This document shows, piece after piece, positions 25,909 to 36,619 of a stretch of 64,000 nt of DNA. Source of the stretch: Acidimicrobiales bacterium (GTDB lineage: Bacteria > Actinomycetota > Acidimicrobiia > Acidimicrobiales > SHLQ01); contig JAHDEJ010000005.1 in the NCBI GenBank assembly GCA_020628865.1, positions 62,001 through 126,000 on the forward strand. Reading direction: 5' to 3'. A model generated the notes under the pieces. The model was not told where the DNA came from. It did no database searches and worked only from the letters and a program-made list of their open reading frames with translations. The translations under genes were made by a program, and so were the position numbers. The first letter of the stretch is position 1, and each line of letters opens with the position of its first letter.

Positions 25909-27444
25909 TCAACGCAATCGAAGGCCGATCGACTCGAGCTGCGTTTCGGGCGCATCGCTACGGAGGAGCGTTTCGGCTGCCTGCAACTCCGGTGAGAGAA
26001 AGCGGTCGGGCCCACGGCCGGGCACCTCGGTTCGAAGCAGGGCAACCAGCTGTCCGGTTGGCGCCGCAGGATCGAGCGGTGCTCGAAGCTCGATGGCGCG
26101 TGCGGCGATCACCCATTCGACCGCGAGGATGCGTCGGACGTTGTCGACGACTCGACGCAGCTTGCGCACGGCACCCCAGGCCATGGAGACGTGGTCTTCC
26201 TGCATTCCCGAAGTGGGAAGCGAGTCGGTGGATGCGGGGACAGCGAGGCGCTTGTTCTCCGATGCCATGGCGGCGGCCGTGTAGTGCCCGATCATGAGAC
26301 CGCTGTCGACACCCACTTCCTCCGCAAGGAACGGAGGGAGGCCGTGGCTGCGGGTCTTGTCGAGAAGCCGGTCCATTCGTCGTTCGGATATCGCCCCGAC
26401 TTCCGCGAGGGCGATGGCAAGGAAGTCGGCGGCGAAGCCGAGGGGAGCGCCGTGAAAGTTGCCGCACGACTCCACACGGCCGTCGCTCAGCACCATCGGA
26501 TTGTCGATGGCTGCCGCCAACTCGTTTTCTGCGACCCGACGGACATGGTCGAGTGTGTCCCGCGCTGCGCCGTTGACGGCGGGGGTGCATCGAATGGAGT
26601 ACGCGTCCTGGACGCGGGAGTCGCCGGTGGCGTGACTGGCGACGATTGGGGAGTCCGTCAGCATGGCGCGGAGGTTGGCTGCGCTGACGGCCTGGCCAGG
26701 TTGTGGTCGGAGCTGTTGGAGATCGTCGGCGAAGGGCGCGTCGGTTGCAAGGAGTCCCTCGACGGTCATGGCGGTGGTCATGTCGGCTTGGCTGAGCAGT
26801 TGTTGCGCATCGTGAATGGCGAGGCAGAGCATGCCGAGGATGGCGTCGGTGCCGTTGGTGACCGACAGGCCTTCCTTTTCCGCGAGTCGAATCGGCTCGA
26901 GCCCCGCAGCTGCGAGGGCATCTGCGGCGGGGCGGCGTTGTCCGAGGTGGAGCACATCGCCTTCCCCCATCAGGGCCATCGCGCCGTGGGCGAGCGGGGC
27001 GAGATCGCCGCTTGCGCCGAGCGACCCGTGCTCGGGGACGAGGGGGTGGATCTGGTGGTTGATGAGGTCGAGCATTCTCTGGGCGACGAGTGGCCGCGCC
27101 CCACTCGCGCCGATGGCGAGGGTGCGGGCGCGGAGAAAGATCATGGCTCGGACCACTTCCTCCTCGACGGGATCGCCCATGCCGGCCGCATGCGATCGGA
27201 CGAGGGCGGTCTGGAGGGCCTGTCGACGGTCTGCTGCGATGGAGACGTTGGCGAGTGCACCGAACCCGGTTGAGATGCCGTACCTGGGGTCGCCTTCGGC
27301 GAGACGTTCGACAACCTCGCGGGCCGTGGTCATCCGTGAGACGGCGTCTGGGGTCAGTGAGACTTTGGCCTTCTCGCGAGCGACTTGGCGGACGTCTTCG
27401 ATCGTGACGCCCGGTCCGTCGAGTTCGATCGATGTGTCGTTCAT
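25909..27444 (-). CDS. hutH: Histidine ammonia-lyase
   Basis: A 511-residue HutH of standard length. It deaminates L-histidine to urocanate, the first step of histidine degradation. The self-forming MIO cofactor triad Ala144-Ser145-Gly146 lies in GSLGASGDLAPLAHGAM; Tyr55 in RYGISTGFG, the VNGAARDTL region, QDAYSIRC with its Tyr and Arg, and GNFHGAPLGFAADF are all present, so it should be active. Its start overlaps the stop of the IclR regulator gene (ATGA), so regulator and hutH are one leftward transcript, divergent from hutU. Confidence 0.96.
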   Translation of the reverse strand: MNDTSIELDGPGVTIEDVRQVAREKAKVSLTPDAVSRMTTAREVVERLAEGDPRYGISTGFGALANVSIAADRRQALQTALVRSHAAGMGDPVEEEVVRAMIFLRARTLAIGASGARPLVAQRMLDLINHQIHPLVPEHGSLGASGDLAPLAHGAMALMGEGDVLHLGQRRPAADALAAAGLEPIRLAEKEGLSVTNGTDAILGMLCLAIHDAQQLLSQADMTTAMTVEGLLATDAPFADDLQQLRPQPGQAVSAANLRAMLTDSPIVASHATGDSRVQDAYSIRCTPAVNGAARDTLDHVRRVAENELAAAIDNPMVLSDGRVESCGNFHGAPLGFAADFLAIALAEVGAISERRMDRLLDKTRSHGLPPFLAEEVGVDSGLMIGHYTAAAMASENKRLAVPASTDSLPTSGMQEDHVSMAWGAVRKLRRVVDNVRRILAVEWVIAARAIELRAPLDPAAPTGQLVALLRTEVPGRGPDRFLSPELQAAETLLRSDAPETQLESIGLRLR

Positions 27445-28133
27445 GAGGCCACCTCGGCGTCCGGGGTCAAGCCCAGAGCGTCTTGGAGTTGGTGGGCGGC
27501 ATCGCTGAGCGCACGGCGTGCCGTTCGCTGCGTGGTTGCCGTCGACAGGCGTTGTTCCGGTCCGACGATCGAGATGGCCAGCCGACTGGAGTGAAGCTCA
27601 CCCAATCCGATCGAGATGGCGGTGATGTCCGGTTCGACGGCTCCCGTCCGCACGATCGGTGTGCCGGGACGCTCGAGCGCAGCACCCACTGCCGTCGCAG
27701 CCAGGGGTACGTTCTGGCCTACCCAACCGACGTGGCGGATGGCGCGTGTGCTTTCCGCCGTGGCGACGTAGGTCGCGGTTCGATCATCGGCGACAACGAG
27801 GTAGACGGATTCTCCGGTCGCGGCTGCGAGTGCGTCGAGGAGGGGTTGCGCGACGGCGGTCAGACGCTCGAGCGGGCCATGGTCGTGCAGTGCGGCCGAC
27901 ATGCGCAGCATCGTGGCGCCCGGGTGGTATCCGCCGTCCGGATCCCGGTCGAGGTACCCGCGGGCTTCGAGTGCCCGGAGGTAACGAAGCGCGGTGGTGG
28001 GTGTCAGCTGCGCGTTCGCAGCTGCGGCTGACAGGGTGCACCCCGGTTCGGCGATGGCGATCTCGAGCAGATCGAGTACTCGCTCGATCGACCGCGGAAT
28101 GGTCGTGTCGGCTGAGGGGGCGGATGGCGCCAT
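27441..28133 (-). CDS. IclR-family regulator of histidine utilisation
   Basis: A 230-residue IclR protein: N-terminal winged helix-turn-helix (residues about 17-75, with GCTLSAAAANAQLTPTTALR and a wing ending GYHPG) and a C-terminal effector-binding GAF-like domain. It precedes hutH with a 4-nt overlap and faces hutU across a 75-bp gap holding TGACA half-sites, so it very likely controls both arms of the hut locus. Streptomyces hut genes are likewise reported to be under an IclR-type repressor, as I recall. The effector is presumably urocanate or histidine, which is not visible in the sequence. The ATG has a GGAG motif 5 nt upstream. Confidence 0.9.
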   Translation of the reverse strand: MAPSAPSADTTIPRSIERVLDLLEIAIAEPGCTLSAAAANAQLTPTTALRYLRALEARGYLDRDPDGGYHPGATMLRMSAALHDHGPLERLTAVAQPLLDALAAATGESVYLVVADDRTATYVATAESTRAIRHVGWVGQNVPLAATAVGAALERPGTPIVRTGAVEPDITAISIGLGELHSSRLAISIVGPEQRLSTATTQRTARRALSDAAHQLQDALGLTPDAEVAS

Positions 28134-28143
28134 TCGATCTCCA

Positions 28144-28180
28144 TGTCATTCAGTGACAATTGATGTTGGTGGTTGACAAT
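28144..28180. promoter_or_regulatory. Probable hut operator/promoter region
   Basis: In the divergent gap, TGTCA-TTCAG-TGACA (28144-28158) is an inverted repeat and TGACAAT recurs at 28154-28160 and 28174-28180, exactly 20 bp apart. The last copy overlaps TTGACA (28173-28178), a good -35 for hutU; a weak -10 CACACT at 28197-28202 ends 6 nt before the hutU ATG. IclR binding here would block that promoter. Confidence 0.5.
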
Positions 28181-28208
28181 GTAGGGCACGGGTCCGCACA
28201 CTGCAACC

Positions 28209-29906
<1,698 letters not shown>

Positions 29907-29919
29907 AGGTGGTGCTGGC

Positions 29920-31398
29920 GTGACGGTGTCGTCGAGCATCGGATCTGAGCCGCTCACCTGCGAACGACTGGTGGCGCTGGCCGTCGATGCGGCCGAACCC
30001 ATCGAACTCGATGCCGACGCCATGGCCCGGGTGCGAAGCGGCCACGCAGCTGTCCGGCACCTGATCGAGTCGAACACTCCGGCCTATGGCGTCACCACCG
30101 GCGTGGGCTCCCAGAAGGACCACGCCGTCGATCCGGCCATGTTGCTCGACTACAACCGCCGGCTGGTGCGGGGGCATGCGACCCGCGTGCCGAGTGCCGC
30201 CGTGCGCCCCGAGGTTGTTCGAGCGGCGCTGCTCGTCGTGGCGCAGCAGTTCGCCTCAGGTGTCGCCGGAGTCTCGCCGGCGCTGGTCGAACACGTCTGT
30301 GCGGCGATTCGGTCCGGCGACCTTCCGGTCATCGACGCCGCAGGCACGGTCGGAGCGTCCGATCTCGTACCGCTGAGTCAGATTGCAGCGTGGCTGCTTC
30401 GCACGGCCGACACGGAGGAGCTGCCGGGACCGAAGGAAGCGCTGGCGCTCATCAATTCGAACGCGATCAGCTTGGCGACCGGCGCGTTTCGCATCGTCGA
30501 GGTGAACGAGGCGCTCAACCGCTTCGACCTGGCCGCGGCACTGACACTGGAAGGCTTCCGCGGGAACCTCGATGCGATTTCGCAGCCGGTGAATTCGGTC
30601 CACCAGCGTCCGGGTCAGGCCCGGTCTGCGGCCATGCTTCGATCATTGTTGGAAGGCAGCCGGTTGTGGGAGATCGACGAGGCCCGCAACCTGCAGGATC
30701 CGTTGAGCTTTCGAAATGTGTCGCAGATTCACGGAGCCGCCCGGGAGTTCGCCGCATGGCTGCGAGACGTCTGGAACACGGAACTCGCCTCGGTCAATGT
30801 GAACCCGCTCGTGAACGTGGGCCCGAAGGCCGTGTATTCGCACGGGAACATGGACACGACCCGGATGACATTGGCACTCGATGGCTGTCGGCAGGCACTT
30901 GCCAAGGTCGCCGACGTGTCGGGTGAGCGCATTCACAAGATCCAATGGCCGTCGTTCTCCGGACTGCCCATCGGCTTGGCCGAGAAGGGTGAACCCGCCG
31001 GAGGCGTCCAGTTCCTCAATCTTGGGCACATCGCTGCCTCGCTGATCACGTCGGTCAAGATCTGGGCGCAACCACACTTGCTGCACTCCGTTGGCCAACT
31101 CGCAGATGGTGTCGAGGACACGGCCAGCCACGCCCTCCACGCAGTGCACGACCTCGAGCGGCAACTCGATGCTGCCCGCACTATTGCGGCGATCGAGATC
31201 GTCATCGCGGTGTGGGCAATCGATCGGCGAGGACTCGAGCTCACCGAGCTCGGTGCTGGTGTTCGACCGGCCGTCGAAGCCGTCCGCCCGCTACTGCCGA
31301 TCGGTCGGGAAGGATCGGAAGTGTTCGACCTGGGACCTGTGATCGACACGATCGATCGACTGCCCGCCACGACAGGTCTGCTGGAGGTGTCCCAATGA
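29920..31398 (+). CDS. Histidine/aromatic ammonia-lyase family paralogue with altered MIO triad
   Basis: A 492-residue member of the MIO ammonia-lyase superfamily. The fold signatures are present: AYGVTTGVG with Tyr56, LALINSNA, and the HKIQWPSFSGLPIGLAEKG region. However the MIO loop reads GTVGASDLVPLSQ, giving Ala146-Ser147-Asp148 in place of Ala-Ser-Gly and one residue fewer than normal, and the second catalytic Tyr of QDPYSxR is Leu262 (QDPLSFR). It may therefore lack lyase activity or use other chemistry. GTG 29920 has a GAAGG ribosome binding site; the stop overlaps the deformylase-like start (ATGA). It sits inside the hut operon. Confidence 0.85.
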   Translation: MTVSSSIGSEPLTCERLVALAVDAAEPIELDADAMARVRSGHAAVRHLIESNTPAYGVTTGVGSQKDHAVDPAMLLDYNRRLVRGHATRVPSAAVRPEVVRAALLVVAQQFASGVAGVSPALVEHVCAAIRSGDLPVIDAAGTVGASDLVPLSQIAAWLLRTADTEELPGPKEALALINSNAISLATGAFRIVEVNEALNRFDLAAALTLEGFRGNLDAISQPVNSVHQRPGQARSAAMLRSLLEGSRLWEIDEARNLQDPLSFRNVSQIHGAAREFAAWLRDVWNTELASVNVNPLVNVGPKAVYSHGNMDTTRMTLALDGCRQALAKVADVSGERIHKIQWPSFSGLPIGLAEKGEPAGGVQFLNLGHIAASLITSVKIWAQPHLLHSVGQLADGVEDTASHALHAVHDLERQLDAARTIAAIEIVIAVWAIDRRGLELTELGAGVRPAVEAVRPLLPIGREGSEVFDLGPVIDTIDRLPATTGLLEVSQ

Positions 31399-31967
31399 CG
31401 GTTCGACCCATTCTCACCATTGGTCATCCGGAGCTTCGGATCGTTGCGGAGCCGGTGGATCCGTCGATCATCGCGGGACCGGAAGTGCAAGCGCTGATCG
31501 ACGATCTCATCGAGACGATGAGAGATGCCAACGGCGCCGGACTCGCCGCGACGCAGATCGGAGCTCATCTTCGAATCGCCGTCATGGAAGTCGGCGACAA
31601 TCCGAGATATCCGTACAAGCCGCGCATCCCGCTGACCATTGCGATCAATCCGATCATCGAACCGCTGGACGACGAGATGGTCGAGATCAACGAAGGATGT
31701 CTGTCGGTGCCCATGCGCGGCAACGTGCAACGTCACGTGAATGTGCGGGTGCGCTACCACGATCGTGCCGGCGTCGAGCACGTCGAGATCAAGCGCGGGC
31801 TGACCGCCGGTACCTGGCAGCACGAGTGTGATCACCTCGATGGCGTGCTCTTCATCGATCGGGTCGAGGACCCCACCACCCTGGCCACGTGGGAGGAGTT
31901 CAACGAACATCATCGTGCGGCCTTCGTTGAACGCATCACTGCGTTCGTGGAACGGGTTGGATCGTGA
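31395..31967 (+). CDS. Peptide-deformylase-family protein in the hut operon
   Basis: A 190-residue protein with all three deformylase motifs: GAGLAATQIG (47-56), EGCLSVP (100-106, metal ligand Cys102) and HECDH (143-147, ligands His143 and His147, catalytic Glu144). It is thus expected to be an active metal-dependent N-formyl hydrolase. Normal deformylases remove formyl groups from nascent proteins and usually neighbour fmt. Here the gene is wedged between the HAL-like gene and hutF with 4-nt overlaps on both sides, and no hutG is present, so hydrolysis of N-formylglutamate to glutamate and formate is the likely job. That substrate is inferred from context. Confidence 0.9.
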   Translation: MTVRPILTIGHPELRIVAEPVDPSIIAGPEVQALIDDLIETMRDANGAGLAATQIGAHLRIAVMEVGDNPRYPYKPRIPLTIAINPIIEPLDDEMVEINEGCLSVPMRGNVQRHVNVRVRYHDRAGVEHVEIKRGLTAGTWQHECDHLDGVLFIDRVEDPTTLATWEEFNEHHRAAFVERITAFVERVGS

Positions 31968-33301
31968 GCACGTGGTGGTGCGAGCACGCAATGCTCGAAG
32001 ACGAACTATGCGACGACGTCCTGGTGACCGTCCTCGATGGCCGGGTCGATCGTGTCGAGGTCGGCGTGCGCGCACCCGCTGGCGCCACGCACCTGCCGGG
32101 GCTCACCCTTCCAGGCTTTGCAAACGCTCACAGTCATGCATTTCACCGGGCGCTCCGGAGCCGCGTGCAGGCCGAACGCGGCACATTCTGGACGTGGCGC
32201 AACGTCATGTACCGCGCCGCGGAGCAGCTTGATCCGGGTTCTTATCACCGGCTGGCACGGGCCGTCTTCGCCGAGATGGCGTGCGCGGGAATGACGGCGG
32301 TGGGTGAGTTCCACTACGTCCATCACGCGACTGACGGGACTCCGTATGCGGACCCCAACGCCATGGGTCTGGCCTTGCTCGCGGCTGCGGAAGATGCAGG
32401 AATACGAATCACCCTGCTGGACGCGGTGTATCTCCACTCGGGCCTGGATGGGGCCGGGCATCGGGCTCCCGAGGGAGTGCAACACCGGTTCACCGACGGA
32501 ACCGCCGACGCATGGCGGGCTCGGGTTGATGAGCTCGTGGTGAACGACCGACAGCTGGTCGGTGCGGCCATCCACTCGGTGCGGGCTGTCGATCCCGAAG
32601 CGATGAGCCACGTCGCCGACTGGGCCCGACGCAACTCGGCGCCGATCCATGCGCACGTGTCGGAGCAACAAGCGGAGAACGAGCAGTGTCAGGCTGCGTT
32701 CGGCTGCACGCCGACGGAACTGCTCGACGAACGCGGCGTGCTCGACACGAACTTCACCGCCGTGCACGCCACCCATCTCAGCGCTTCGGACATCGAGCGG
32801 CTCGGCTCGTGTCAATGCACCGTGTGCATGTGTCCGACAACCGAACGCGACCTGGGCGATGGCATCGGACCGACAGCCGAACTCGTTGCCGCCGGCGCGG
32901 CGCTCTGCTTGGGAAGTGACTCGCACGCCGTCATCGACCAGATGGAGGAGGCGCGCGCCGTTGAACTCGACGAACGGTTGCGCACCGAGTCGCGAGGCAT
33001 TCACAGCGCCCGCGAGTTGGTGCACATGGCGACGCTGGCCGGCCATCGGAGCCTCGGTTGGGATGATGCCGGCTCGATCACCGTGGGCAGTCGGGCCGAT
33101 CTCGTGACCATCGACCTGCGCAGCGTGCGGACCGCCGGCACCCCACCCGATCAGAGCGTCGAGGCGGCCGTCTTTGCGTCGACGAGCGCCGATGTCCGTT
33201 CCGTCGTGATCGATGGCAAGCCCATCGTCGTCGACGGTCACCACACCGAAATCGACACGGCCAGTGAACTGGCGGCGAGCATCGAGGAGCTTTTTGCATG
33301 A
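31964..33301 (+). CDS. hutF: Formimidoylglutamate deiminase
   Basis: A 445-residue amidohydrolase. It removes ammonia from N-formimidoyl-L-glutamate to give N-formyl-L-glutamate. Metal ligands are visible in [14 protein letters not shown] (His56, His58), [15 protein letters not shown] (His) and [10 protein letters not shown] (Asp). The NAHSHAFHR and FWTWRNVMY motifs are characteristic of HutF and separate it from other amidohydrolases. GTG 31964 overlaps the deformylase-like stop and its own stop overlaps hutI, so it is centrally placed in a tightly coupled operon. Its presence defines the five-step route that needs a formylglutamate hydrolase next. Confidence 0.94.
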   Translation: MSTWWCEHAMLEDELCDDVLVTVLDGRVDRVEVGVRAPAGATHLPGLTLPGFANAHSHAFHRALRSRVQAERGTFWTWRNVMYRAAEQLDPGSYHRLARAVFAEMACAGMTAVGEFHYVHHATDGTPYADPNAMGLALLAAAEDAGIRITLLDAVYLHSGLDGAGHRAPEGVQHRFTDGTADAWRARVDELVVNDRQLVGAAIHSVRAVDPEAMSHVADWARRNSAPIHAHVSEQQAENEQCQAAFGCTPTELLDERGVLDTNFTAVHATHLSASDIERLGSCQCTVCMCPTTERDLGDGIGPTAELVAAGAALCLGSDSHAVIDQMEEARAVELDERLRTESRGIHSARELVHMATLAGHRSLGWDDAGSITVGSRADLVTIDLRSVRTAGTPPDQSVEAAVFASTSADVRSVVIDGKPIVVDGHHTEIDTASELAASIEELFA

Positions 33302-34464
33302 CCCGCGCCCGGACGACGGTCGTCGACAACATCGGCAGTCTGATCACCAACGATCCGGCACTGGGCCGGGGACCGCTCGGGATCCTCGAGAACGCGTCGT
33401 TGGTGCTCGGCGACACGTCGGTGCTTCATGTCGGTCCGGCTGGCGCCGTGGCGGATGATCGGATCGACGCCGATGGGGCCGCCGTCCTTCCCGGTTTCGT
33501 GGATTCGCATACACACCTTGTCTTCGCCGGCGACCGTTCGGAGGAATTCACCAGCCGCATGGCCGGCCAGCCGTATGACGGCGGAGGAATCCGAGTCACG
33601 ACCGATGCGACACGGTCGGCAGCCACGGAAGAACTGGATCGTCTCGTCCGCCTGCGCCTTGCAGAGGCGCATCGCGCCGGCACCACGACGATCGAGATCA
33701 AGTCCGGCTACGGGCTCAACGTCGATGATGAGGCGAGAGCGCTGCAGATCGCCGAAGCGCACACATCGGAGACGACATTCCTCGGCGCACACCTGCTGCC
33801 GCGGGAGTTCGAGGGCCGCGCCGATGACTACATCGACCTGGTCTGTGGGGAGATGCTTGCCGCGGCCGCGCCGCACGCGAAGTGGATCGACGCCTTCTGT
33901 GAGGTGGGGGCGTTCGATGTCGACCAATGCCGGACGGTCCTCCACGCAGGTCGTGATGCAGGCCTCGGTCTGCGTTTGCACGGCAACCAACTCGGAACGA
34001 GTGGTGGGGTGGAGCTCGCGGTCGAATGTGGTTGTGCGTCGGTGGACCACTGCACGCATCTCACCGATGGAGACATCGAGGCACTCGCCGGAAGCGACAC
34101 GGTGGCGACGTTCCTGCCCGCCGCCGACTTTTCGACGCGGCAACCGTACGTTGACGCTCGGCGGGTGATCGATGCTGGGGTGACGGTCGCCATCGCCTCC
34201 AACTGCAATCCTGGCTCGAGCTACACGACGTCGATCTCGTTCTGCATTGCGATTGCGGTTCGCGAGATGGGCATGACGATCGACGAGGCGGTGCAGGCGG
34301 TGACGGTCGGGGGTGCGGCAGCGTTGCGACGCAACGATGTGGGTCGACTCACTCCCGGGTCACTCGGTCATGCGGTGATCCTCGATGCTCCGAGTCATCA
34401 TCACCTGGCCTATCGGCCGGGGGTGCCATTGGTTCGACAGACGATCGGTCCGCTCGGCGGCTGA
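33298..34464 (+). CDS. hutI: Imidazolonepropionase
   Basis: A 388-residue amidohydrolase opening the imidazolone ring to formimidoylglutamate, the third step of histidine degradation. It has the metal-binding [15 protein letters not shown] (His71, His73), the family signature [39 protein letters not shown] and [14 protein letters not shown]. It is the last gene of the rightward hut operon, with an ATGA overlap to hutF and only 3 bp before the convergent SDR gene. No terminator hairpin was recognised in that gap. Confidence 0.96.
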   Translation: MTRARTTVVDNIGSLITNDPALGRGPLGILENASLVLGDTSVLHVGPAGAVADDRIDADGAAVLPGFVDSHTHLVFAGDRSEEFTSRMAGQPYDGGGIRVTTDATRSAATEELDRLVRLRLAEAHRAGTTTIEIKSGYGLNVDDEARALQIAEAHTSETTFLGAHLLPREFEGRADDYIDLVCGEMLAAAAPHAKWIDAFCEVGAFDVDQCRTVLHAGRDAGLGLRLHGNQLGTSGGVELAVECGCASVDHCTHLTDGDIEALAGSDTVATFLPAADFSTRQPYVDARRVIDAGVTVAIASNCNPGSSYTTSISFCIAIAVREMGMTIDEAVQAVTVGGAAALRRNDVGRLTPGSLGHAVILDAPSHHHLAYRPGVPLVRQTIGPLGG

Positions 34465-34467
34465 TGT

Positions 34468-35304
34468 TCAGAGACCCAGCCGGCGGCGCGCCACGCCGGT
34501 GAGGATTCGCTGGGACACGACAGCGGGGAGACGAGCGACGAGATCGAACGCGATGGCGTCGGGCCCGATCAGGGCTCGTCGACGGTTCTTCTGCACGGCA
34601 TCGAGAATCTGTGCCGCGGCCTTTTCCGGGGTGGTGCGAGCGACCGCATCGAACGAGCGCTCGCTCTCCAACCGGAGCTCGGGGTCGTCGTCGTTGCTGC
34701 GTGCATCCCTGGCGATGTTGGTCTTGATGCCACCGGGGTGAATCGTCGTTGCGGACACGTTCGTCTCCCGATCGACATCGAGTTCGATGCGGAGGGCGTC
34801 GGTGAATCCTCGAACCGCGAACTTCGCTGCGTTGTAGGCCGACTGCGACGGGATCGCCATGAGCCCGAAGACGCTCGAGATGTTGACGACGTGTCCGACG
34901 TCGGCCGCCTTCAGGTGGGGGAGGAAGGCCTGCGTGCCGTGGACGACACCCCAGAAGTTGATCTGCATCAGCCATTCGAAATCGGTGATGCTCAACTCGG
35001 CCACGGGCGCCATCAGCGCAACTCCCGCATTGTTGATGATCACATTGACCTGGCCGTGTTCGGCGGCGACCGTGTCGGCCCACGAGAACACGGCGCTGCG
35101 ATCAGCAACGTCGAGCGCGTGCACGGTCACGGTGGTTCCGGGCGTGGTGATCATGGCCGCTGTCGCTTCGGCTCGCGCAATGTCGATGTCCGAGAGGGCC
35201 AGATGCGCGCCTCGGGCCGCGGCTTCGAGCGCAAGACCGCGCCCAATGCCGGAACCTGCGCCCGTGATGGCGACGACCAGTCCGCTGAAGGTCTCGATGG
35301 TCAT
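34468..35304 (-). CDS. Short-chain dehydrogenase/reductase
   Basis: A 278-residue classical SDR. Cofactor motif ITGAGSGIGRG (about 14-24), NNAG, catalytic Ser in ISSVFGLMAIPSQSAYNAAK with the Tyr-x-x-x-Lys pair, and IHPGGIKTN after the active site. The 60-residue C-terminal extension with RRRALIGPDAIAFDLVARL and a basic end is typical of the membrane-associated actinobacterial SDRs similar to acyl-CoA or steroid-type reductases. Substrate is unknown. It overlaps the end of the MFS gene (ATGA), so transporter and enzyme form a two-gene operon. Confidence 0.9.
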   Translation of the reverse strand: MTIETFSGLVVAITGAGSGIGRGLALEAAARGAHLALSDIDIARAEATAAMITTPGTTVTVHALDVADRSAVFSWADTVAAEHGQVNVIINNAGVALMAPVAELSITDFEWLMQINFWGVVHGTQAFLPHLKAADVGHVVNISSVFGLMAIPSQSAYNAAKFAVRGFTDALRIELDVDRETNVSATTIHPGGIKTNIARDARSNDDDPELRLESERSFDAVARTTPEKAAAQILDAVQKNRRRALIGPDAIAFDLVARLPAVVSQRILTGVARRRLGL

Positions 35305-36539
35305 GCGTCGACCCTTGGTCGTTCACCGCTCGAGAGCATCGCCACCAAGGTGAGGCTTGTGAAGATTAGGAAGCCGATCCCGAACGGGGTGACCGTGTCG
35401 ATGATGGCGCGGTCGACCAGCGAGGCGAGCAGCGCGCTTGCGATGAAGATGATTGCGCCGGTGACGGAGGAGGCCATGCCGGCGACGGCACCCATCGGCT
35501 CCATGGCAAGGGTTTGGAGCAGCGGGGTGGTGGCCGCGTTCAGCATCGTGAGCACGCTGGCCAGCCCGAACCATACCCAGAATGAGGGACGTCCATCGCT
35601 GGCCAGTGCGGCGGCGATGTAGGTGAGCGAGATGCCGATGGCGAGGGCCGTCGCCCCGTACGCCACGGGTTGAGTGGCCCACCGCTTCACCATTCGTTCG
35701 GTGGCGATGATGGCGATCGACATCGCGGCGGCGTTGAGGCCGAAGAGCAGCGCGAACTGGCCCGGACGGTCGTAGATCTCGTTGATGATCTGCGGGGAGC
35801 TGCCGAGCCAGGGAAAGAAGGCGGCGTAGCCGAAGGTGGTGGCGAGCGTGAGAGTGGCGGTGACGCGATTGGTGACGACGATGCGGGCCGCAGCGATCAG
35901 CGGCCGGGCGCTGAGGGGGACGACGTTGGCGGGATCGAGCGTCTCCGGAAGCCGGAACAGCCAGAACACGACGACGAGCGCCAGCGCAATGGCCACCGCA
36001 GTGGTGAGCCGCCACGAGCCGAACAACAGCACGACTTCCCCGACGCCCGGCGCGAGGATCGGGACGATCAGGAAGACGGCCGCGGTGAGAGACATGATGC
36101 GGGCCATGAGATCGCCCGAGTAGCAGTCCCGAATGATTGCGAGTCCGACCACACGCGGGCCGGCGGCCGCCGCTCCCCAGATGACCCGACCGACGAGAAA
36201 CATGGTGAACGAGGTGGCGAATGTGGAGAGCAGCGCGCCGGCGATGAATATGCCGAGCGACAGCTGAATGATCGGTTTGCGGCCATAGCGGTCGGCCAGC
36301 GGCCCCCAGATGAGCGTGCCCAACCCCATGGCTGCGAGGAAGACCGTGATGGTGAGCGACGCCGAGCCGGCTTCGAGCTCCAGGGATTCCTCGATCTCGT
36401 CGAATGCAGGGAGGATCGTGTCGATCGAAATGGCGATCGTGGCGCTGATCATCGAGCTCAGGGCGATGAATTCTGCCCGCCGGAGTCCGTGACGAGCTTC
36501 GGCGTCGTCGAGGTCGGTTCCGTCGTCGGGTCGTGGCAC
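35301..36539 (-). CDS. MFS transporter, Bcr/CflA-like
   Basis: A 412-residue major facilitator protein with about 12 hydrophobic helices. The loop 2-3 motif GPLADRYGRKPIIQ is the MFS signature, and AIIRDCYSGDLMARIMSLTAAVFLIVPILAPGVG resembles the Bcr/CflA drug-export subfamily. The open frame runs back another 84 codons, but the upstream part is Arg/His-rich and lacks a start signal; GTG 36539 gives VPRPDDG and a normal short cytoplasmic N-terminus. It probably exports a small molecule, perhaps linked to the coupled SDR; that link is inference. Confidence 0.85.
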   Translation of the reverse strand: MPRPDDGTDLDDAEARHGLRRAEFIALSSMISATIAISIDTILPAFDEIEESLELEAGSASLTITVFLAAMGLGTLIWGPLADRYGRKPIIQLSLGIFIAGALLSTFATSFTMFLVGRVIWGAAAAGPRVVGLAIIRDCYSGDLMARIMSLTAAVFLIVPILAPGVGEVVLLFGSWRLTTAVAIALALVVVFWLFRLPETLDPANVVPLSARPLIAAARIVVTNRVTATLTLATTFGYAAFFPWLGSSPQIINEIYDRPGQFALLFGLNAAAMSIAIIATERMVKRWATQPVAYGATALAIGISLTYIAAALASDGRPSFWVWFGLASVLTMLNAATTPLLQTLAMEPMGAVAGMASSVTGAIIFIASALLASLVDRAIIDTVTPFGIGFLIFTSLTLVAMLSSGERPRVDA

Positions 36540-36619
36540 CGCGTCAGTCTTGCAGTGGGTTGGACCAGTTCCTCTGCCCGGCCGGTGGCCCGGTGTGTGA
36601 TCGGGCAGACTCGAACTGG

